From contig NZ_JACDXT010000040.1 of NCBI RefSeq assembly GCF_016464015.1, positions 1-47,794 on the forward strand: a stretch of 47,794 nt of DNA, given 5' to 3'. This DNA comes from Psychrobacter sp. bablab_jr014. Lineage in GTDB: Bacteria > Pseudomonadota > Gammaproteobacteria > Pseudomonadales > Moraxellaceae. The notes under the pieces are model-generated. The model did not search any database. It was not told where the DNA came from and saw only the letters and a program-made list of their open reading frames with translations. Position 1 is the stretch's first letter. Every line of letters starts with the position of its first letter. Below are positions 9,908-18,758 of the stretch, piece by piece. Made by a program: the position numbers and the translations under genes.

Positions 9908-9944
9908 TAAAAAAGCGCCTCAATTTGTATGAGGCGCTTTTTTG
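9908..9944. terminator. Bidirectional terminator between the histidine kinase gene and efp
   Basis: An 11-bp perfect stem (AAAAGCGCCTC at 9911-9921, complement at 9931-9941) has A and T tracts on both flanks and lies between two convergent genes, so it can serve both strands. Confidence 0.9.
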
Positions 9945-9965
9945 TTGGCTAAGCGTTGGTAGTGC

Positions 9966-10538
9966 TTAGTTGACACGCGTCTGATAATCGCCCGTACGCG
10001 TATCGACACGAACCACTTCACCTTGTTGTACGAATAATGGCACGCGAACCACGGCGCCCGTTTCTAGTACCGCAGGCTTACCACCGCCGCCAGAAGTATC
10101 ACCGCGTACACCTGGATCGGTTTCGGTAATTTCTAATTCAACAAAGTTCGGTGGAGTCACTGATAATGGCACGCCATTAAATAGAGTAATCACACAAAGT
10201 GCATTGCTGTTGTCTTTTAGCCATTTTCCTGCATCGCCAAGCGCCGCCTTGTCTGCTTGCAGTTGGTCATATGTCTCAGGGTGCATAAAGTGCCAAAACT
10301 CACCATCGTTGTACAGATAGTTCATTTCTGTATCGATCACGTCAGCCGCTTCTAAGCTATCGCCTGATTTGAAGGTTTGCTCAAGCACTTTACCGCTGCG
10401 TAGGTTGCGCAGTTTGACACGGTTAAACGCTTGACCTTTACCAGGTTTGACAAACTCGTTGTCGATGATGGCACATGGGTTGCCATCGAGCATCACTTTT
10501 AGTCCAGCTTTAAATTCATTGGTAGAAAAACTTGCCAC
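9966..10538 (-). CDS. efp: Translation elongation factor P
   Basis: EF-P binds ribosomes stalled at polyproline stretches and speeds peptide-bond formation. The 190-residue product has the three EF-P beta-barrel domains. Lys34 lies in the loop KPGKGQAF, the lysine that EpmA and EpmB modify with beta-lysine, and the C-terminal signature includes [15 protein letters not shown]. Length matches the family. It is transcribed away from epmB, the enzyme making the (R)-beta-lysine donor, so both genes share one intergenic promoter region. A strong hairpin terminator lies 25 bp after the stop. EpmA is not in this window. Confidence 0.97.
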   Translation of the reverse strand: MASFSTNEFKAGLKVMLDGNPCAIIDNEFVKPGKGQAFNRVKLRNLRSGKVLEQTFKSGDSLEAADVIDTEMNYLYNDGEFWHFMHPETYDQLQADKAALGDAGKWLKDNSNALCVITLFNGVPLSVTPPNFVELEITETDPGVRGDTSGGGGKPAVLETGAVVRVPLFVQQGEVVRVDTRTGDYQTRVN

Positions 10539-10626
10539 AAAAGACTCCTAGGGGGTTGTTAAAAATATGATAATCAACCAGAGCAACGACACGTGATAAG
10601 ACGTGGTTGGATTTGGTGGGCATACT

Positions 10627-10656
10627 TTGATAGCGCGCTATAGAACAGCGTATAAT
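10627..10656 (+). promoter_or_regulatory. Probable sigma-70 promoter of epmB
   Basis: A TTGATA hexamer (10627-10632) and a perfect TATAAT (10651-10656) are separated by 18 bases and lie 30 bases before the epmB start codon. This is a reading by eye; the transcription start has not been measured. Confidence 0.6.
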
Positions 10657-10685
10657 GTCGTTTTGAGCGCACATATTAGGCTGTC

Positions 10686-11699
10686 ATGATAAACCATTTA
10701 ATCACACAAAAAAACTGGCAAACACAATTATCCGAGGCCATCACCTCGGTCGATGAACTGCTTGCGCATTTAGACTTAAGCGCGCATCGAGCAGACGTTT
10801 ATGTCCCGCAGCATTTTAAGCTGCGTGTCCCGCACGGCTTTGTTGCCAAAATGCGCGTGGGTGATATCAATGACCCATTATTAAAGCAAGTGCTGCCTGA
10901 TACGCAAGAACAAATCGCAGTGACAGGTTATGTGAGCGACCCACTCTCAGAAAATACCCAAAACCCAATCAAAGGTCTGCTGCATAAATACCAATCAAGA
11001 GTTTTGATGCCGATTACAGGTGCGTGCGCAATTCATTGTCGCTACTGCTTTCGCCAGCACTTTGATTACAATGCAAATATGCCCACTGTACAAGTGGGTG
11101 ACGAGATTGTTGATTATATCCGCGCGCATGCTGATGTGAATGAAGTGATATTAAGTGGTGGTGACCCACTGAGTATCAGTAACAGGCGTCTGTTCGCATG
11201 GCTCGATGTGCTTGAAGGTTTGCCGCAAATAGATACCATTCGTTTGCATACCCGCTTGCCTGTGGTCATTCCTGAACGTTTAGACGAGGCGCTGCTGGCG
11301 CGTTTGCAGGCGAGCCGCTGTCAAATTGTCATGGTCATTCATTGTAATCATGCCAATGAGTTGGACGCGCATACCGCAAGCTATTTGCAGCGCGCACATG
11401 CAGCAGGCATTACTCTGCTCAATCAAGCCGTGCTCTTAGCAGGTATCAACGATAGTCTTGAAGCGCAGGTAAACTTAAGTAAAAAACTGTTTAGTAAAAA
11501 TGTACTGCCTTATTATTTACATATTTTAGATAAAGTTGCTGGGGCGGCACACTTTGATATTGAGGAATCAGCGGCGATTAAGCTGTACTGGGAGGTATTA
11601 GCGGCGCTACCAGGCTACCTTGTGCCCAAGCTTGTCAAAGAGTTACCGAACAAACCCTTTAAAGTGCCAGTGGATATCTATACTGACCCAATATCATAA
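10686..11699 (+). CDS. epmB: EF-P beta-lysylation protein EpmB (lysine 2,3-aminomutase family)
   Basis: EpmB is a radical-SAM, PLP-dependent enzyme converting L-alpha-lysine to (R)-beta-lysine, which EpmA then attaches to EF-P. The 337-residue protein has the CxxxCxxC iron-sulfur motif in TGACAIHCRYCFRQHF (about residues 116-131), and the SGGDPLSISNRRL segment downstream is typical of the aminomutase family. Its length of about 340 residues matches EpmB/YjeK rather than the longer catabolic lysine aminomutases with their extra C-terminal domain. Divergence from efp supports the assignment. The proposed promoter ends 30 bases before the start codon. Confidence 0.93.
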   Translation: MINHLITQKNWQTQLSEAITSVDELLAHLDLSAHRADVYVPQHFKLRVPHGFVAKMRVGDINDPLLKQVLPDTQEQIAVTGYVSDPLSENTQNPIKGLLHKYQSRVLMPITGACAIHCRYCFRQHFDYNANMPTVQVGDEIVDYIRAHADVNEVILSGGDPLSISNRRLFAWLDVLEGLPQIDTIRLHTRLPVVIPERLDEALLARLQASRCQIVMVIHCNHANELDAHTASYLQRAHAAGITLLNQAVLLAGINDSLEAQVNLSKKLFSKNVLPYYLHILDKVAGAAHFDIEESAAIKLYWEVLAALPGYLVPKLVKELPNKPFKVPVDIYTDPIS

Positions 11700-11960
11700 A
11701 TATAGATTATAATTGGTTGTCGTTTATCGTTATTTTGACATCTGGCAGCATGGATGTGCTAGCATGCATAATACAGCCTCATAGTAAGCATTTGTTTCCT
11801 ATTGATTGTTTTATGGTTGGTTTAACATAGGTATCTTACGATACATCGCGATAGCTGTTGCTACAATCTTTTGCAGCGACTGATAAAATGGAGATAGGCA
11901 TACTTGATATTCATAGGAAGTGAATAGTACAGGCTCTATATTATGATAAAAGGAGCAAGT

Positions 11961-13760
11961 ATGAATGCAACAGCTGCACGACCAGCACAGAGTTTGCTTG
12001 ACTTTTCGTTAGTCACTGCAAGCCAACAAACAGAAGCCACTAAAGAGCAGCAACTGCTCAAATGGACAGCCAGTCTACCTGCGCAGCCTGAAGACAAACA
12101 AATTGCTCAGTTAGAAGCGATTTTAACCACGCTCAATATGAGCACCATAGATGATGTACAACGTCTACAGTTGATGAATACTGTATTGACGGCATTACAG
12201 CGTTTGCTTGCTAGGTTGCGTAAGCATTATGTGCATGAGGTTGGCGCATTAAACGATGACCAGCAGCGTACTGTAAAAGCCATAAAGTCTTTATGCTACT
12301 TGGCGATTGCAGTCTATGATGGCTTGGTGGTACGTCTGAGTGCGGCCGCTGATTATGCCGCGCATCAAGCGCCAAAAGGTTGGCGTAAGTTATTAGGTGC
12401 TGGAGATGAGTCGCCAAATACGGTATTACTCAATACCGCCATCTATCAGTCGATGGTGCTCTACCAGCGTCTTATTTTTGAAAAGGCGCTATGCTATGAG
12501 TCTACTCCAGCATACGTCTGGGCGGCGCTTAATCGCTTGTACTTAACCGCCTCGATGCATCACATTACGCATAAAGATATCAGTAAGCAGGTGGCTACCG
12601 CCCAGCCTACCAGCATTCATGAGCTGTATAGCCAGCTGTGTATATATGAGCTGTTAAATACTTTAGCGATGCGGCGCTCAAACTTAGTGTTACTACAACG
12701 TCTGTTACCAGTATGGAGCAAACATATTGTTGTGACCTTTGAGCCACAGACACGCACCCGCTTGTTTGTGAATTTAAACATCAATCAGCCCCCTGAATAT
12801 TTGACAGCCTCTAGTACTATTAATCCTTATAAAGAGGGCAGCTTATGCTTGTTTATCGAGCTTGAGCCTTTTTTGTCTTACCTACAAACGCAAAAGTCTG
12901 ATATAGAAACAGCTGAGGACAAAATCAATGAGTATCGTCTCATCACTGAAGTGCTGTCTATGCTTCAGCATCGCTATATTCAGCGTCAAGTAGCACCGCT
13001 CTCACCACAATCGGTGATGCTTGAAGCCAAGATTATTACTGGTTTTGATAATATTCACTATCATGTTGCAGGACAGCGCAGTCTTATGGCACTCATTGCA
13101 CCTAAGAGTTTGCCTGCCAAACACCTACCGATAGCAGATACCAAGCTACCCGCTAAGGGCGATACCCACACACTAAGCATCATCTTGCCGCAATACAGTC
13201 AAGCGGCAGACAGTATTAAAATACTGCGGCTGCTGACCGCACAGGATATTGTAGAGTGCAGTACAACAAAACCGTTATCAGGTGCAAAGGCCACAACCTT
13301 ACCACCCATATTTACCGCAAAAACTGTCAGTAAAAATACGCTAGGGAATAGCGCCTACACGAACCTACTTGCGACCGCACCACCGCGTCTTAAAAATATG
13401 AGTTTGTTTTTATTGGACAGTGATAGTGACACACAAAACTGGTCTCTTGGTGTCGTACACTGGTTAACTATTGACAATGCGTATGTCGAAGCCGAGGCAC
13501 AAATTATTGGTCACCGACCAACAGCATGTGCATTGCGTCTTGAGCAAGGGGATACGCGCAGTCAGCGATTTGTGCCTGCATTACTGCTTGGGCGTGACAG
13601 TCGCTTGCAAACGGGCTGTAGCATTCTTGTGCCCTCGTGTCAGTTTAAAAGTCAAGACCGCGTCATTCTTCGCCTACAAGACAAACAGAAATCGTTACGC
13701 TTACAGCGACGGCTTTTAACCACAGAGCGATTCAGTCAGTTTGAAGTGGCGCAATTATAA
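11961..13760 (+). CDS. Putative PilZ-type cyclic-di-GMP receptor protein upstream of the fimX-like gene
   Basis: This 599-residue cytoplasmic protein is largely helical in its first two thirds (repeated Leu-rich segments such as QRLLARLRKHY), with no signal peptide or membrane span. The C-terminal region (about residues 490-575), with SLGVVHWLTIDNAYVEAEAQ then VPALLLG, resembles the atypical PilZ domain of proteins encoded next to fimX in pseudomonads. I see no canonical RxxxR/DxSxxG motif, so c-di-GMP binding is uncertain. The start at 11961 has AAAGGAG six bases upstream; an ATG at 11943 lacks such a site. Adjacency to the FimX-like gene suggests a role in type IV pilus or c-di-GMP signalling. 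Function is inferred from context and weak similarity. Confidence 0.6.
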   Translation: MNATAARPAQSLLDFSLVTASQQTEATKEQQLLKWTASLPAQPEDKQIAQLEAILTTLNMSTIDDVQRLQLMNTVLTALQRLLARLRKHYVHEVGALNDDQQRTVKAIKSLCYLAIAVYDGLVVRLSAAADYAAHQAPKGWRKLLGAGDESPNTVLLNTAIYQSMVLYQRLIFEKALCYESTPAYVWAALNRLYLTASMHHITHKDISKQVATAQPTSIHELYSQLCIYELLNTLAMRRSNLVLLQRLLPVWSKHIVVTFEPQTRTRLFVNLNINQPPEYLTASSTINPYKEGSLCLFIELEPFLSYLQTQKSDIETAEDKINEYRLITEVLSMLQHRYIQRQVAPLSPQSVMLEAKIITGFDNIHYHVAGQRSLMALIAPKSLPAKHLPIADTKLPAKGDTHTLSIILPQYSQAADSIKILRLLTAQDIVECSTTKPLSGAKATTLPPIFTAKTVSKNTLGNSAYTNLLATAPPRLKNMSLFLLDSDSDTQNWSLGVVHWLTIDNAYVEAEAQIIGHRPTACALRLEQGDTRSQRFVPALLLGRDSRLQTGCSILVPSCQFKSQDRVILRLQDKQKSLRLQRRLLTTERFSQFEVAQL

Positions 13761-13958
13761 GTACGGATTATGTATGCAGAGCCGTAAAAAATAAGATAAG
13801 GTGTGCTAATATTGTAGAGTATTTTACTGTCTGCTACGAAAACGACTTACAAATCACGGCGCAGGCATCTTTATTACATAATGTATGTCAGGCCATACCG
13901 TATTTATATAGGCAGGCGATTAAACTGCTTACAAATGGCCACAGTGATAAGGTTTATT

Positions 13959-16052
13959 ATGCAAACCAGAGCGCTTCTTAATCTGTTAGTGATAGATGAT
14001 GATCAGCTGTACGCTGAACGTATTGTGGGCCTGTTGTCTCATTATTATGATGAGGTCAATTTAGGCTTTTTAGACGACAAAGAAGAGCTGCTAAAAGCCT
14101 TGCGCAGTCAGTGGGATGTGCTCGTATTTGGCCGTGCCTACGACATGAGTTTTACCGATGTGGTCGGCGTTGTACAAGAACAAGGCGTGGATCTGCCAAT
14201 CATTGGTCTGATTAGTGCCGAGCTGGCTGCAGCCAGTAATGATGATGGGTTACCTATCGCTATTGACGACACTATGGTCAAAGCTGTTGCACCTGAACAT
14301 GAAGCCCAAGTGGTGCTGAGTATTTGTTTGCAGCATGCCAGCCTATGCAGTCGCCGTGAACTAAAAGGTCTGCGTGACATCTTATCTGAGGCTGAGCAGC
14401 GTGCCAATATCTTGATTCGCAACTCCAAAAGCGCCGTGGCGTATCTTGATCAAGGCATTCACATTTATGCCAATGACCCATACCTTGAAATGTTCGGCTA
14501 CGACAGTATGACCGACATTATAGGCGTGCCTGTCATTGACTTGATTGCTAATAAAGACAATGTAAAAGATTTTAAACAATTTTTGCGCAAGTTTGATAAA
14601 GGCAGTCGTGATCAAGTTGAGTTTAAATTTGAAAGTCGGCGCATGGATGGCTCGACGTTTGAGGCCAAGTTGCAGCTGGCAGCCGCGACCTTAGAAGGCG
14701 TGCCTGTCACTCAAGTGATTATTCAAAATAATGTGGCAGATAGTGAAGAGATTGCCAGACGCTTAGCGGCAGCGGAACGCCAAGATACATTAACTGGACT
14801 CAGTAACCGCCGCGGTCTAGAAGAGCAGCTGGCGCTGGTTTATCAAAAAGTACAGTCAGGTCAAGGCAGCGCGGCCTTGTATTATATTCAGCTCGATAAT
14901 ATCGGCAAAATCAATAGCAGTATTGGTTTACAAGGCGTAGACACTACCATCCAGCAAGTGGGACAGCGTTTAGAAGCGCTGGTTGAAGAGGGTCATGTTA
15001 GCCGTTTTGGTGATACCACCTTTACTATTTTGGTGGAAGATTTGACCACGCAATCTATCAAAGATCTGGCAGAACGCCTGCGTAATGAGATTGGCAGCAT
15101 GCCTATTGAGGTGGCGCAGCGTACCGCCACAACGACCATCAGTATCGGCATCGTTAAAATCGAGCAAGGCGCTGCCGAACCACAGGTGTTACTAGAGCGG
15201 GCGATTGATGCGGCAAGTACAGTACAAATTGAAACCAAAAATCATGGCAACAGTTATCACTTGTATGACCCCAGTCAACATGCCAGTAGTGATGATATGG
15301 CGCTTGCCGAATCTTTGGTCAATGCCATTACTAACAGCCGCTTTGAGCTGTCTTTCCAGCCGATTTATGACATTGATACTGACCGCAGTGACTTTTTTGA
15401 AGTGTATTTAAGTCTACCACTGGGTGACGCAAACGACACGCGCCTCACGCCTGAGCATTTTATGGCAGTTGCAAAAACCCACCAGCTGCGCGAAAAAATC
15501 GATCGCTGGGTGCTCATTAATGCTTGTAAACAACTGAATACTGCTCGTAAGCAGCACCCCGATGCGCGTATCTTAGTACAACTGACCAGTGCCTCTTTGG
15601 TGGATAAACAGCTGCCCAATGTCGTCAGTCAATTAATTAGAGCCATCGGTGGGGCACCGAATGCATTGACCCTACAATTTAGTGAGCAAGATGTCATCAA
15701 TCATTTGACCGTGGCCAAAGCCCAGTTTACAGCGCTCAACCAAACTGGCTGCCAAGTCGCGATTCATCATTTTGGTAATTCTGCCAAATCCATTGAAATT
15801 GCTGATACGATGCAGCCGCAAATGGTTAAGCTGTCGCGCAACTATATCGACAATATCAACAATGAAGACAACTTAGAGACCGTCAAGGCGCTGATTACCC
15901 GTGCCAACGAGCATCATATCGATGTGTTAATGCCCTATATCGAAGATGCAGCGACCATGTCTGTGTCTTGGAGTGTGGGTGCACGTTATCTGCAAGGTTA
16001 CTACCTTGAAGAGCCAAGTTTACAAATGCACTTTGCCGAAAGCGGCGCATAA
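13959..16052 (+). CDS. fimX: FimX-like REC-PAS-GGDEF-EAL protein with degenerate active sites
   Basis: The 697-residue protein has a receiver-like domain (about residues 8-125), a PAS domain (about 160-265), a GGDEF domain (about 270-430) and an EAL domain (about 450-690). All catalytic signatures are altered. The receiver has Gly58 where the phosphorylated Asp is expected (DVLVFGRAYD), the GGDEF motif reads GDTTF (351-355), and the EAL motif reads EVYL (481-484), with HHFG in place of DDFG. This matches Pseudomonas FimX, which binds c-di-GMP without making or efficiently hydrolysing it and controls type IV pilus assembly and twitching. The ATG at 13959 has AAGG upstream and places the receiver at the N-terminus; upstream in-frame codons are unlikely starts. 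Confidence 0.82.
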   Translation: MQTRALLNLLVIDDDQLYAERIVGLLSHYYDEVNLGFLDDKEELLKALRSQWDVLVFGRAYDMSFTDVVGVVQEQGVDLPIIGLISAELAAASNDDGLPIAIDDTMVKAVAPEHEAQVVLSICLQHASLCSRRELKGLRDILSEAEQRANILIRNSKSAVAYLDQGIHIYANDPYLEMFGYDSMTDIIGVPVIDLIANKDNVKDFKQFLRKFDKGSRDQVEFKFESRRMDGSTFEAKLQLAAATLEGVPVTQVIIQNNVADSEEIARRLAAAERQDTLTGLSNRRGLEEQLALVYQKVQSGQGSAALYYIQLDNIGKINSSIGLQGVDTTIQQVGQRLEALVEEGHVSRFGDTTFTILVEDLTTQSIKDLAERLRNEIGSMPIEVAQRTATTTISIGIVKIEQGAAEPQVLLERAIDAASTVQIETKNHGNSYHLYDPSQHASSDDMALAESLVNAITNSRFELSFQPIYDIDTDRSDFFEVYLSLPLGDANDTRLTPEHFMAVAKTHQLREKIDRWVLINACKQLNTARKQHPDARILVQLTSASLVDKQLPNVVSQLIRAIGGAPNALTLQFSEQDVINHLTVAKAQFTALNQTGCQVAIHHFGNSAKSIEIADTMQPQMVKLSRNYIDNINNEDNLETVKALITRANEHHIDVLMPYIEDAATMSVSWSVGARYLQGYYLEEPSLQMHFAESGA

Positions 16053-16133
16053 AAAGTGATAGTAGAGAGGGTAACATCATCAGTGAACAAGCTGAATGAT
16101 GGTTGTGGTTTTTAGTAGAGCGGTAAGTAAGTT

Positions 16134-16586
16134 ATGACAGAAACGAGTAAGCGATATTTGGGCGTATTGACAGTAAGTATGTTGATGCTAAGCGGTTGCA
16201 AGTCGCCACCACCTGATTATCGAAACCCTGTCAGTTTACCTGCGTATACACAAGGCGATGCAGCAGCAGGACAAGAAATATATAACGATGCTTGCGCGCA
16301 ATGTCATACCTTAAATCCAGGACACAACAATAAAGGCCCACAGCTGATGAATGTGTATGGCGCGCCTGCTGCTGATTTGAATGATTATGCTTATAGTGAT
16401 GCGTTAAAAAATACTCACTGGGTATGGGATGCGAATCGTTTAGATCATTACATCGCCGATGCGATGAAAGCCCTGCCAGACACCAAAATGCTGGCAGATC
16501 CAATGCCTGATGCTAAAGAGCGCGCGGATGTGATTGCCTATTTGTCCACTTTGCGTCAAGAAAAACCAACAACACTCAATCAATAG
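16134..16586 (+). CDS. Lipoprotein class I cytochrome c
   Basis: The 150-residue product begins with a signal peptide ending in the lipobox MLSGC (Cys22), so it is likely tethered to a membrane facing the periplasm. The mature part is a single-heme class I cytochrome c: the CAQCH heme-attachment motif is at residues 54-58, GPQLMNVYG follows it, and a Met in DTKMLADP is the likely distal heme ligand. A terminal helix ends with VIAYLSTLRQ. Electron partner and pathway are unknown. It lies alone between the fimX-like and moxR genes; a short spacer separates it from each, and I see no terminator. Confidence 0.85.
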   Translation: MTETSKRYLGVLTVSMLMLSGCKSPPPDYRNPVSLPAYTQGDAAAGQEIYNDACAQCHTLNPGHNNKGPQLMNVYGAPAADLNDYAYSDALKNTHWVWDANRLDHYIADAMKALPDTKMLADPMPDAKERADVIAYLSTLRQEKPTTLNQ

Positions 16587-16652
16587 TCCATATCAAACCA
16601 ATTATGTGAAGTAACGACCAATGTAAAATAACAACAAGGTACTGCTTTTTTT

Positions 16653-17621
16653 ATGTCTATTGCCAATCCGCACCAAACCGCTATAACCGATGAGCAGGCG
16701 CGCGTGGCGCACTTGCTCACACAGATCAATCAGATTGTCCTTGATAAGCCTAAAGTGGTGAAGCTGGCGCTCAGTTGTGTACTGGCAGGCGGGCATCTGT
16801 TGCTCCAGGATTTACCTGGTATGGGCAAGACAACACTGGCGCAAGCCTTAGCGCAGCTGCTTGGCTTGTCATTCAATCGCGTACAGTTTACCAATGATAT
16901 GCTCCCTGCTGATATTTTGGGCATGAGTATCTATGATCAAAACAAGCTGAATTTTGAGTTCCGTAAAGGGCCGATTTTTACCCAGCTGTTATTGGCAGAT
17001 GAAATCAATCGCTCCAGTCCTAAAACCCAAAGCGCCTTACTTGAAGCAATGGAAGAAAGGCAAGTGTCCCAAGATGGCAAACGCCATACATTGCCCGAGC
17101 CGTTTTTTGTGATTGCGACCCAAAACCCATTACAGCAATCGGGCGTGTATCCTCTGCCTGAGTCGCAATTAGACCGTTTTTTAATGTGTCTGTCTTTGGG
17201 GTATCCCTCGCAGGCTGCCGAGCGTGAATTACTGCGCGGGCAAAGTCGCCGCGCGCTACTAGAGCAGATGAGTGCGGTGCTCGATACCGATGCGGTAATG
17301 AACGCACAGCAACAAGTGACCGAAGTGTACGTGTCCGATACGGTACTCGATTATTTACAGCGCTTGGTCGCAAAGACGCGCGCCAGTCATGAATATCATG
17401 GCTTGTCACCGCGTGGTGTCTTGGCGCTGCTACGTGCTGCACAGGCCTATGCCTATGTCTCTGGGCAGCAAGAAGTCGCCCCTGAAGATGTACAAGCAGT
17501 GTTCCCCGCAGTGACGGACCATCGTTTGGGACAGCCATTTTTGCCTGCACATATCGAGCATCATCAACCTACCCAAACCATCGCTCAGCGTATCGTCAAT
17601 GATGTGCCTGTCTTGACCTAA
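16653..17621 (+). CDS. MoxR family AAA+ ATPase
   Basis: MoxR ATPases act as chaperones for the assembly or activation of partner complexes, often with DUF58 and von Willebrand domain proteins. The 322-residue protein has a Walker A motif in DLPGMGKTTLA (about residues 53-63), the MoxR-typical VQFTNDMLPADILG, a Walker B segment LLLADEINRSSPKTQSALLEAMEE, sensor region FFVIATQNP and the C-terminal lid domain with SPRGVLALLRAAQA. It starts a run of moxR, DUF58 and transglutaminase genes on one strand with gaps of 33 and 90 bp, a common bacterial operon. The nearest AAGG is rather far from the ATG, so the ribosome-binding site is weak. Confidence 0.92.
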   Translation: MSIANPHQTAITDEQARVAHLLTQINQIVLDKPKVVKLALSCVLAGGHLLLQDLPGMGKTTLAQALAQLLGLSFNRVQFTNDMLPADILGMSIYDQNKLNFEFRKGPIFTQLLLADEINRSSPKTQSALLEAMEERQVSQDGKRHTLPEPFFVIATQNPLQQSGVYPLPESQLDRFLMCLSLGYPSQAAERELLRGQSRRALLEQMSAVLDTDAVMNAQQQVTEVYVSDTVLDYLQRLVAKTRASHEYHGLSPRGVLALLRAAQAYAYVSGQQEVAPEDVQAVFPAVTDHRLGQPFLPAHIEHHQPTQTIAQRIVNDVPVLT

Positions 17622-17654
17622 TCGGCGCACAGCGCATAAACAAATAAGGTGGTT

Positions 17655-18668
17655 ATGCCTGTATTTTCACCGTCCCTAACACGCTTACCCAAGACGGCGC
17701 TGGCACGTTGGTTTGCCAAGCGCGCACCGCGTAGTGACGAGGCGCGGCTGAGTGTGCGCAATGTCTACATTTTTTTTAGTAAAGAGGGTTTGCTATTTGC
17801 GCTACTGCTGCTGATTACTTTTGTGGCAGGTATAAATTACGGCAACAACTTGGTATTAGGATTGTGTTTTTATTTGGTCAGTATTTGGCTGATTAGCTTT
17901 CATATCACCTTTGCGCACCTATCAGGTTTGCAGGTGCGATTACTGGAGCTGACTACCGCTGAAGCAGGGGAGCCTGTGTGGGCAACTATTGAGCTGAGCA
18001 GCCGTAGCAGCAAGCCCAGACGCCAACTGCGTTTTGTGTTTGATGGACAAGATGCTGATAATAAAGACACGACATCCGAGCAAACCGCCGTGGTCTTATC
18101 CAATATTAAGGAGGCGCAAACACTACGCCTACCTATCATGACGAACAAACGCGGTGCGCTGATATTGCCGCGGCTGCACATCAGTACGGTATATCCGCTC
18201 GGCATCATGCGCACATGGTCGTACGTGTATTTTGCAAGGCAGACGTGGGTGACCCCCAAGTCATTACCCTTTGATTGGCAAGCCAATACCCAAAGTGTAC
18301 GTGGTGACGAACAAACCGCAGGCGGACAATATGTGTCAGGCCAAGATGACTTTGAGCGCTTGGATGACTATGTGTCTGGCGAGTCGCTCGCTCGCGTATC
18401 ATGGGCGCATGTGGCGCGTGGTCAAGGGATGTTTACCAAGCATTTTGCTGACCCTGTAGGTCACGAGCAGGTGCTGCAGTATACCCAAATGCCAAGTATG
18501 CATCATGAAGACAAGCTGCGTGAGCTGGCTTACGCTGTTAAGATGCTCGGACAAATGGGCGTGCCATTTCAGATGTATCTGCCGCAAGACAGTGCGGACA
18601 ATCATAAAGTCGGGCAGGGTGATGCCTTTGTACAAGCGTGCTTGATTCGCTTGGCAAAATTGCCTTAA
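17655..18668 (+). CDS. DUF58 domain protein
   Basis: This 337-residue protein has two adjacent membrane segments near the N-terminus (about residues 38-80), then a beta-rich region and the DUF58 core (about residues 215-270), where DDYVSGESLARVSWAHVARG is the hallmark. DUF58 proteins partner MoxR ATPases in cell-envelope functions; the biochemical role is unknown. The ATG at 17655 has AAGGTGG just upstream, better placed than the GTG two codons earlier. It sits between moxR and the transglutaminase gene. Confidence 0.85.
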   Translation: MPVFSPSLTRLPKTALARWFAKRAPRSDEARLSVRNVYIFFSKEGLLFALLLLITFVAGINYGNNLVLGLCFYLVSIWLISFHITFAHLSGLQVRLLELTTAEAGEPVWATIELSSRSSKPRRQLRFVFDGQDADNKDTTSEQTAVVLSNIKEAQTLRLPIMTNKRGALILPRLHISTVYPLGIMRTWSYVYFARQTWVTPKSLPFDWQANTQSVRGDEQTAGGQYVSGQDDFERLDDYVSGESLARVSWAHVARGQGMFTKHFADPVGHEQVLQYTQMPSMHHEDKLRELAYAVKMLGQMGVPFQMYLPQDSADNHKVGQGDAFVQACLIRLAKLP

Positions 18669-18758
18669 TGGTTTATCTGTATCAGTCGTTAATCTGTTTT
18701 TATTGATCAAGCCCAACCACCAGCCAATAATAAAAAAATAAGGGATGAGAAAACCGCC

